This document shows, piece by piece, positions 8,650 through 14,043 of a stretch of DNA of 14,043 nucleotides. The notes under the pieces were generated by a model. The model ran no database searches. It saw only the letters and a program-made list of their open reading frames with translations, and was not told where the DNA came from. Every line of letters starts with the position of its first letter. Position 1 is the first letter of the stretch. The translations under genes were made by a program, and so were the position numbers. This stretch comes from Halocafeteria seosinensis (taxonomy: Eukaryota > Sar > Bigyra > Bicosoecida), in assembly GCA_001687465.1 (NCBI GenBank), contig LVLI01000409.1, positions 64,001-78,043 on the forward strand, read 5' to 3'.

Positions 8650-11600
8650 ATGATAAAGCCACTCTCCAAAGTAAGAGGCCATCGGTCATTGGTTCGTGTA
8701 CTGGCAATCGTGCTCCTCTATTGCTGTACACTGAACGTGCTGGTGCAAGGGAGCGCTCAGAATGCGACGGAGACCCCTTCCGCAACGATGAGTCCGACGG
8801 AGACCCCTTCTGAAACAATGAGTCCTACGGAGACTCCTTCTGAAACAGTAAGCCCAACGGAGACTCCTTCCGAAACAGTAAGTCCTACGGAGACTCCTTC
8901 CACAACAATGAGTCCTACAGAGACTCCTTCCACAACAATGAGTCCTACGGAGACTCCTTCGGAGAGCTCGACGTTATCCTCGAGCTCCAGTTTTACTCCA
9001 ACTATGTCGACATCAAGCACGCAGACCCTCACGTCAACGCCCGGGAGTCCATCCAAGACTCCTACGGTCACCGCAAGTGGGAGCACCACCGGCAGCGGTT
9101 CTATAACACCGAGTGCGAGTACTTCCTTCACTGAGACTGCCTCCACTTCTGCTAGTCCGAGCACGCCAAGTGAAAGCTCCAGTGTTAGTGCAAGCCCTTC
9201 TGTGACATCTACCGGATCTCCTTCTTCGAGCGTTACAAGCTCCTCTGCCGGGACACCATCTGAGTCTCCGACTAGCTCCGTCACTCTTACTGCTACACCC
9301 ACTGGCACTCCGACCCCTACCGGCTCCGGTAGTAGTACTGGAACGCCATCGGCCTCCGCATCAAGCACAAGCAGTAGCTCCGGAACAGCAACAGCAACCT
9401 CAACGGTATCTTCTACTCCGAGTCGTACGAGCTCTCCCACGAGCACCCCATCATGGTCCCCAAGCCCGTCTATCACTGCGAGCAGTAGTCCGAGCAACAG
9501 TGCTACACCTTCTGTATCTCCTAGTAGCTCTTTGACTCCTTCCTCATCAGGCAGTGGAACCTCTACACCTTCCTCGTCTGGAACGAGAACGTCTACTCCA
9601 TCATCAACTGGAACCGGAACGACTTCGCCCACAGGTACTCCTACGACAACGGGAACTGGCTCCACCACGCCAAGTGAAAGCTCGAGTGTCAGTGCAACCC
9701 CCTCTGTAACGCCTACCGGATCTCCTTCTTCGAGCACAACAAGCTCCCCATCCGGGACACCTTCTGAGTCTCCGACTAGCTCTGTAACTCGCACTGGCAC
9801 ACCCACTGGCACTCCGACTCCTACCGGCTCCAGTAGTAGCACTGGGACACCATCGGCTTCTCCATCGCGTACAAGCAGCCCCTCCAGGACTCCAACAGCA
9901 ACGGTGTCAGGCACAGGGACTGGAAGCGTTAGTAGCTCTCCAAGTAGCAGTCCTTCATCCACGGGCACGAGCTCCTCGACGTCAAGCCACACACCAAGCG
10001 TGACAGCGACTCCTTCGGGCACCTCAAGTTCCACACCGACACCTTCTACCACTGCTAGTAGAACTGGAACTCCCTCTCAAACGGCCTCCTCAAGCGGTAG
10101 TGGGACAGTAACCCCAACAGTGACACCGACTGGCACAAGTACGGCTAGTTTGACTCCAACGGGAACAGTTACAGTTACCCCCACTTCTTCGGGTACAGGA
10201 ACGCCCTCGACTACTGCGTCGCCATCTTCAAGTCCTAGCAATACCCCAAGTAACTCGGTTACTCCATCTACCTCTTCAAGTGGTAGTCGAACTCCATCGT
10301 GGACACCGTCGACAACCGGAAGCAGCTCGAATACCGCTACCATCACAGCGAGTCCATCCGGAACGCCAAGTATCACTTCTACTAGTTCAACTACTCCAAG
10401 TAGCTCGTCCTCGGCAAGCGTCACTTCGTCAAGCAGCAACACAGCCGTTACTTCCAGTAGTACTCCCAGCATGGTTACAGGGACCCCTTCACAGAGCTTT
10501 TCAGAAACTCAGAGTGCTTCCTCCAGCGTTAGCGGTAACGTCTCAATGGTAATTAGTGCATCAGGCTCCGTTAGTCAGACGAGCAACGTTACGTTCCCAG
10601 CTCCTGTAGAGCCGACCCGATCAGGCAGCGTTACTCCCTCCAGTACCGGGACGGCAGCTGTTAGTACAACTAGTACCCCCTCAGTCAGTGTATCTTCTAG
10701 TAGAAGTCCGAGTGACAGTCCTTCTAGTAGCGTGACTGCGAGTCATACTGCGTCTGGCAGTATCACTCCGACGGGAACACCAACGCCTAGTACATCTCCC
10801 AGCACGACTGCCAGCAGCAGCGGGACGCCAAGCACTACTCCTTCGAGTACACCAACTCCTAGTGAGACACCAAGCATTACCTCGACACCAAGCGAGACAC
10901 CCAGTAGGACACAAACACCAAGTAGCACGGCATCTTCCACTTCAACACCCAGTAACACTGCCTCCAATACGGCAACGCAGTCTGTCACCGCCACTCGAAC
11001 AAGCTCAGTGTCTATGACGGCTTCGTCGTCTCCCACTCCGAGAACCCCCACCCCGAGCAGCACTCGGACACCTACATCAAGTACTGGGGTAAAGGTTTCT
11101 CCGACCTCGTCGCCCACTCCTATCCCTTCTCGCATCAAAGATGTTGTTAGTCGCGATGATAGCTTCCTGGTCACTATCTTCAATTTGATTGGCACGCAAC
11201 CGTCGTTTTTCGACAATCCATCCGTACGCGAAGAGGTGGAGGATTCGATTTGCCGAAGCCTCGGACTAGTCCTGCCGAATAGCTGCCGCATTAGTAGGAC
11301 TACCGATGAGAATCGACGAATTCTACTAGAGTATCGTAGGAATTTAGTGGATGAAGTCGTTGCAGTTGAAATGGTTATATTTAGCAGTCGGGATGGCCGA
11401 AGTACTCTCGACGGCCGGAAAGTAAGGACTGAAGACGGGGACACTACCGACACGGGAAGTATAATCGCAGAGATAGAAAAGAGAATAAAGGAAGAGTCTA
11501 GGAGACGTGCTGCATTTACGGAAATTGACTCAACGTTGCAGGACGAGTTTGGATCGGGATTGAACGTTTCGGCCACAGTAGATACTGAACCGGAAATACT

Positions 11601-11850
11601 CTTCCGACAACCGCTTGTGCCTTCTTCTCTCCCGGGCGATACCGATACAGGTATCTCGGACGACAATTCAGCTGATATTATTGCTGTTGTAGTAGCAGCG
11701 GTAGTTGTCCTCGGGGTAGTAATCTTTACGCTCATGACAATCAGAAGGCGCAGACTGCTTCTCATGCATCAGCGGGCTACGAAAGCCAGCGCACGCACTG
11801 GACATGCCGATCCTGATTTAGATCCGATGCTAGAGCAATCGGAGTATTGA
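8650..11850 (+). CDS. Type I membrane mucin-like Ser/Thr/Pro-rich surface protein
   Basis: Intronless, 1,066 aa, starting at the first ATG after the in-frame TAA at 8566. Residues 1-36 are a signal peptide: basic MIKPLSKVRGHRSLVR, then LAIVLLYCCTLNVLV, with likely cleavage near QGSA|QN. Residues 39-104 carry seven copies of a decapeptide of type SPTETPSETM. Residues to about 825 are almost wholly Ser, Thr, Pro, Gly and Ala, ideal for dense O-glycosylation, with N-glycosylation sequons such as NVS and NVT. Residues 828-1008 are a non-repetitive, charged domain with two cysteines (C868, C879). One transmembrane helix spans 1010-1031, followed by RRRR and a 35-residue cytosolic tail ending DPMLEQSEY. 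The orientation follows from signal peptide plus positive-inside. This predicts a glycosylated cell-surface or wall-anchoring protein. I recognise no named family and assign no molecular function. Confidence 0.88.
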   Translation: MIKPLSKVRGHRSLVRVLAIVLLYCCTLNVLVQGSAQNATETPSATMSPTETPSETMSPTETPSETVSPTETPSETVSPTETPSTTMSPTETPSTTMSPTETPSESSTLSSSSSFTPTMSTSSTQTLTSTPGSPSKTPTVTASGSTTGSGSITPSASTSFTETASTSASPSTPSESSSVSASPSVTSTGSPSSSVTSSSAGTPSESPTSSVTLTATPTGTPTPTGSGSSTGTPSASASSTSSSSGTATATSTVSSTPSRTSSPTSTPSWSPSPSITASSSPSNSATPSVSPSSSLTPSSSGSGTSTPSSSGTRTSTPSSTGTGTTSPTGTPTTTGTGSTTPSESSSVSATPSVTPTGSPSSSTTSSPSGTPSESPTSSVTRTGTPTGTPTPTGSSSSTGTPSASPSRTSSPSRTPTATVSGTGTGSVSSSPSSSPSSTGTSSSTSSHTPSVTATPSGTSSSTPTPSTTASRTGTPSQTASSSGSGTVTPTVTPTGTSTASLTPTGTVTVTPTSSGTGTPSTTASPSSSPSNTPSNSVTPSTSSSGSRTPSWTPSTTGSSSNTATITASPSGTPSITSTSSTTPSSSSSASVTSSSSNTAVTSSSTPSMVTGTPSQSFSETQSASSSVSGNVSMVISASGSVSQTSNVTFPAPVEPTRSGSVTPSSTGTAAVSTTSTPSVSVSSSRSPSDSPSSSVTASHTASGSITPTGTPTPSTSPSTTASSSGTPSTTPSSTPTPSETPSITSTPSETPSRTQTPSSTASSTSTPSNTASNTATQSVTATRTSSVSMTASSSPTPRTPTPSSTRTPTSSTGVKVSPTSSPTPIPSRIKDVVSRDDSFLVTIFNLIGTQPSFFDNPSVREEVEDSICRSLGLVLPNSCRISRTTDENRRILLEYRRNLVDEVVAVEMVIFSSRDGRSTLDGRKVRTEDGDTTDTGSIIAEIEKRIKEESRRRAAFTEIDSTLQDEFGSGLNVSATVDTEPEILFRQPLVPSSLPGDTDTGISDDNSADIIAVVVAAVVVLGVVIFTLMTIRRRRLLLMHQRATKASARTGHADPDLDPMLEQSEY
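8766..8965 (+). repeat. 30-bp tandem repeat array (7 units) in mucin-like gene 1
   Basis: ACGGAGAC (once ACAGAGAC) recurs exactly every 30 bp at 8766, 8796, 8826, 8856, 8886, 8916 and 8946. Each unit encodes a decapeptide of type SPTETPSETM; variation is mainly E/T and M/V at fixed positions. The period is a whole number of codons, so unit gain or loss keeps the frame. Confidence 0.93.
9163..9878 (+). repeat. Pair of 212-bp internal repeats, 504 bp apart, in mucin-like gene 1
   Basis: Segment 9163-9374 and segment 9667-9878 align without gaps; I count 31 differences, about 85% identity. Both begin ACGCCAAGTGAAAGCTC and end ACAAGCAG. The 504-bp offset is 168 codons, so the duplication kept the reading frame. 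It is an older duplication than the 30-bp array. Confidence 0.8.
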
Positions 11851-12595
11851 CCACCGGTCAGATATTGTGAGCTTGACCAAGATAAGCTTATTTTCCTTGT
11901 ATATCTCTTAGGTATATTTGTGGTACAACGCTGTACAGTGTACCTTTCTTGCTCGGATTGTGTCTTCTTCTGTATTTACTTTAATGAACTTATTCCTTGT
12001 ATCTATCGCTACACTTCTGCTTCGCTTCATTCTAACTACCAATGTGGTACCCGTGGCATGAGCTTCAAAGTTCCATCGAGTGGTCGCGGTCCGTGGGTGA
12101 GGAACTCCGCGGTTGAAGCTCTGTGCGACTTCGTCCTGCAGGCTGCGAGTCGCCTGCGAGTCGCTGCGACCTGCTTGGAAAGAGGCGTTCCAAGTAAAGC
12201 CGGGTCAGTTTCGCTGTGTACAAAGAACACAGCAGCTCCGACTCCGGCTTGTCATACAGATACGATGTATGTGGAATAAGACACGCCAACTTGTGGTCCA
12301 GCGCCTACAGGAAAGACGTGCGACAATTCCCCACTTCACCGAGGAGCAGTTATCGCGCGTTCTAGGACTACAGAGAGCACTGAGTTGACATTTTCGCGGA
12401 TTTTTGTCCACAACAGCGCCGCGGCAGATTCAGCTCCATCCACAGTCGCGCTCTTCACGTTGAGGGCACGAATAACTATTTGCATGGAAATATTAAAAGT
12501 GGAAATCGGTTCGGCGGCTGCACGCCATCCGTCAGCATGAATGAAGCAGTGAACACCTCTCTTTCGATAACGTGTTAAAGCTGGAACCAGGGGTG
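11851..12595. other. Intergenic region between the two mucin-like genes
   Basis: This 745-bp stretch contains the 3' UTR of gene 1 and the promoter and leader of gene 2. An open frame at 11920-12279 begins at GTG and resembles no family. An 11-bp perfect tandem duplication lies at 12143-12164. An in-frame TGA at 12542 bounds the next start. I see no RNA gene or mobile element. Confidence 0.5.
12143..12164. repeat. 11-bp perfect tandem duplication
   Basis: CTGCGAGTCGC occurs twice back to back (12143-12153 and 12154-12164). Each copy contains GCGA-G-TCGC, a dyad around one base. It lies 430 bp upstream of mucin-like gene 2 and could be a repeated protein-binding site or chance slippage. Confidence 0.5.
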
Positions 12596-14043
12596 ATGAA
12601 CTGGACGACAATACAGGTGCTAGCTCTCATCTTGGTTGTGGTACTGTGGCTTCCTACAGTACAGCCACAAAATGGAACCTCGAGCCCGAGTCCCTCAGCC
12701 ACAGCAACATGGACCCACACAGGCTCTTCGTCCTCTTCGGCCTCGCTCACTCCCTCTTCATCTGAAACTTCTTCAGGAACGAGTACCACATCCAGTAGTA
12801 GGAGTCCGTCCGTCAGTGGAACGATGCCGCCCACTCTCACTGGGAGTCCCTCAGCAAGTACCTCGGTTACACCCACTAGTTCTGCCTCGTCGAGTAGTAC
12901 CAGCACAACGAGCACGACATTGACCGCGACAAGGTCGGCTACCGTTTCCGCTTCGGTCAGTACAAGCAGCAGCGAAACGCCCTCAATGAGTTCAAGTAGC
13001 AGTGGATCGCCTAGTGTATCACCGTCGGGCAGTGGAACTCAGAGTAGCTCCGAGAGCCCATCTATAAGCCCATCGCCGACTAGTTCGGTATCGTCCAGTG
13101 GTAGCAGTCGTGCGAGTGTGACATCGACGGTAACCACGTCTTCTACGGGCTCATCGTCAGTAAGCGCGAGTGAGCCTTTAAGTTTGAGCCCCTCAAATAG
13201 TATAACTATCTCGCCCAGCCCGAGTAGCTCCGAAAGTCCTACTGCAAGTACATCGCAAAGCTCCTCTGTGACAGGAAGTTGGACAACCTCGGCTTCGTCA
13301 TCAGTAAGCTCGACTAGTAGTGGATCGCCAAGTGTCAGTATGAGCCCGTCAAGCAGTATGAGTGTGTCGTCAAGTCCTTCGATGTCTTCTTCATCGAGTC
13401 CGAGTGTTTCTGCGAGTCCGTCTACAAGTCCATCGGGAAGCTCGTCGATGACAAAAAGCCCGTCTAGCTCTAGCTCGGTATCATCGAGTAGCAGCAGTAG
13501 TGTGAGTGTGACATCGAGCGTGACAACTTCGAGTACCGGTTCTCCATCGATAAGCGGGAGTAGTAGTGGATCGGCGAGTGTCAGTATGAGCCCGTCAAGC
13601 AGTATGAGTGTGTCGTCAAGTCCTTCGATGTCTTCTTCATCGAGTTCGAGTGTTTCTGCGAGTCCGTCTACAAGTCCATCGGGAAGCTCGTCGATGACAA
13701 CAAGCCCGTCTAGCTCTAGCTTGGTATCATCGAGTAGCAGCAGTAGTGTGAGTGTGACATCGAGCGTGACAACTTCGAGTACCGGTTCTCCATCGATAAG
13801 TGGGAGTAGTAGTGGATCGGCGAGTGCCAGTATGAGCCCGTCAAGCAGTATGAGTGTGTCGTCAAGTCCTTCGATGTCTTCTTCATCGAGTCCGAGTGTT
13901 TCTACGAGTCCGTCTACAAGTCCATCAGGAAGTTCGTCGATGACAACAAGTCCGTCTAGCTCTAGCTCGGTATCATCGAGTAGCAGCAGTAGTGTGAGTG
14001 TNACATCGAGCGTGACAACTTCGAGTACCGGTTCTCCATCTGT
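12596..14043 (+). CDS. Secreted Ser-rich mucin-like protein, 3' part beyond window
   Basis: The frame opens at ATG 12596 (in-frame TGA at 12542 and no earlier ATG) and has no stop to the window edge, 482 codons. Residues 1-24 are a signal peptide: MNWTTIQ, then VLALILVVVLWL, with cleavage likely near TVQP. The mature part starts QNGTSSPSPS, close to the QNATETPS start of mucin-like gene 1, including the N-glycosylation sequon. The rest is Ser-dominated with Thr, Pro, Val, Gly and almost no charged residues. From residue 241 an 82-residue unit repeats. If it is a paralogue of gene 1, a folded domain and membrane anchor should follow downstream; that is not visible. Base 14002 is N, but by comparison with the other repeat copies it is G, giving GTG ACA. 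No intron is needed. Confidence 0.82.
   Translation, partial: MNWTTIQVLALILVVVLWLPTVQPQNGTSSPSPSATATWTHTGSSSSSASLTPSSSETSSGTSTTSSSRSPSVSGTMPPTLTGSPSASTSVTPTSSASSSSTSTTSTTLTATRSATVSASVSTSSSETPSMSSSSSGSPSVSPSGSGTQSSSESPSISPSPTSSVSSSGSSRASVTSTVTTSSTGSSSVSASEPLSLSPSNSITISPSPSSSESPTASTSQSSSVTGSWTTSASSSVSSTSSGSPSVSMSPSSSMSVSSSPSMSSSSSPSVSASPSTSPSGSSSMTKSPSSSSSVSSSSSSSVSVTSSVTTSSTGSPSISGSSSGSASVSMSPSSSMSVSSSPSMSSSSSSSVSASPSTSPSGSSSMTTSPSSSSLVSSSSSSSVSVTSSVTTSSTGSPSISGSSSGSASASMSPSSSMSVSSSPSMSSSSSPSVSTSPSTSPSGSSSMTTSPSSSSSVSSSSSSSVSXTSSVTTSSTGSPS
13316..14040 (+). repeat. 246-bp tandem repeat (2.95 copies) in mucin-like gene 2
   Basis: Copies 13316-13561, 13562-13807 and 13808-14040 each begin AGTAGTGGATCG. 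Copies 1 and 2 differ at 6 of 246 positions; copies 2 and 3 at 7 of 233 plus the N. The period is 82 codons, so the frame is kept. A degenerate relative of parts of the unit is seen upstream around 12995-13172. The last three bases of the window (TGT) depart from the unit (GAT), so the array may end there or an assembly may break. Confidence 0.92.

Noticed and set aside
8766-8965. Regular 30-bp repeats that could suggest a CRISPR array
   Set aside because: Units are directly adjacent with no spacers, keep a coding frame as decapeptides, and the genome is eukaryotic.
8757-10052. 431-codon minus-strand open frame rich in Val, Gly, Glu and Leu
   Set aside because: It is the antisense image of the Ser/Thr/Pro repeats. 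AGT, TCC, ACT and CCT codons rarely give stops on the complement, and its repeats mirror the sense repeats.
10743-11765. 340-codon minus-strand open frame opposite the mucin C-terminal domain
   Set aside because: The sense strand has signal peptide, domain, transmembrane helix and tail in order. The antisense protein resembles no family and half of it is the repeat shadow.
11920-12279. 119-codon frame between the mucin-like genes
   Set aside because: It starts at GTG, contains no family signature and covers the 11-bp tandem duplication.
13316-14043. The 246-bp repeat as a pure assembly artefact
   Set aside because: Copies differ from each other at fixed positions and keep the reading frame, so they are real separate copies. 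Copy number at the window edge remains uncertain.

Overview
This is nuclear DNA from a eukaryote, most likely a single-celled protist or alga. Protein-coding genes are broken by short GT-AG introns (12 recognised, 60 to 175 nt). The gene set includes an SR-protein kinase, a PRP38 splicing factor, a mitochondrial beta-oxidation enzyme and two very large Ser/Thr/Pro-rich cell-surface proteins. I cannot name the species. The plant/plastid-like adenylate kinase and the mucin-like proteins would suit a stramenopile or another alga-like protist, but that is inference.

Layout: (1) 1-503, minus: 5' end of a mitochondrial trifunctional enzyme alpha-subunit (HADHA-like) gene, cut by the window edge. 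(2) 504-1555: divergent intergenic region holding a nested hairpin and three GTAAGT donor-like hexamers. (3) 1556-4909, plus: three-exon SRPK-type kinase (1,057 aa) with a spacer of about 490 residues. (4) 4915-6470, minus: six-exon PRP38A-type splicing factor (399 aa) with an RS tail; its stop codon lies 5 bp from the SRPK stop codon, tail to tail. (5) 6471-6723: 253-bp divergent promoter shared by PRP38 and the next gene. (6) 6724-7822, plus: five-exon adenylate kinase (241 aa) with a four-cysteine LID. (7) 7823-8649: non-coding as far as I can see. (8) 8650-11850, plus: intronless gene for a 1,066-aa type I membrane mucin-like protein with signal peptide, about 785 residues of S/T/P repeats, a non-repetitive membrane-proximal domain, a transmembrane helix and a short tail. 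(9) 11851-12595: intergenic. (10) 12596-14043, plus: second secreted Ser-rich mucin-like gene, open to the window edge and ending in 246-bp near-identical tandem repeats.

Functional links: genes 3 and 4 belong to the same process, since SRPKs phosphorylate RS domains and PRP38 here carries one. Genes 8 and 10 look like members of a surface-glycoprotein family in tandem: same strand, both starting with a signal peptide followed by a QN-x-T sequon. HADHA and adenylate kinase are housekeeping genes with no evident link to their neighbours.

All exon boundaries were placed by hand from GT-AG sites and family conservation. The ORFs of the kinase exon 1, kinase exon 3 and mucin 1 extend to upstream TTG codons; I moved the two gene starts to the first in-frame ATG after an in-frame stop.
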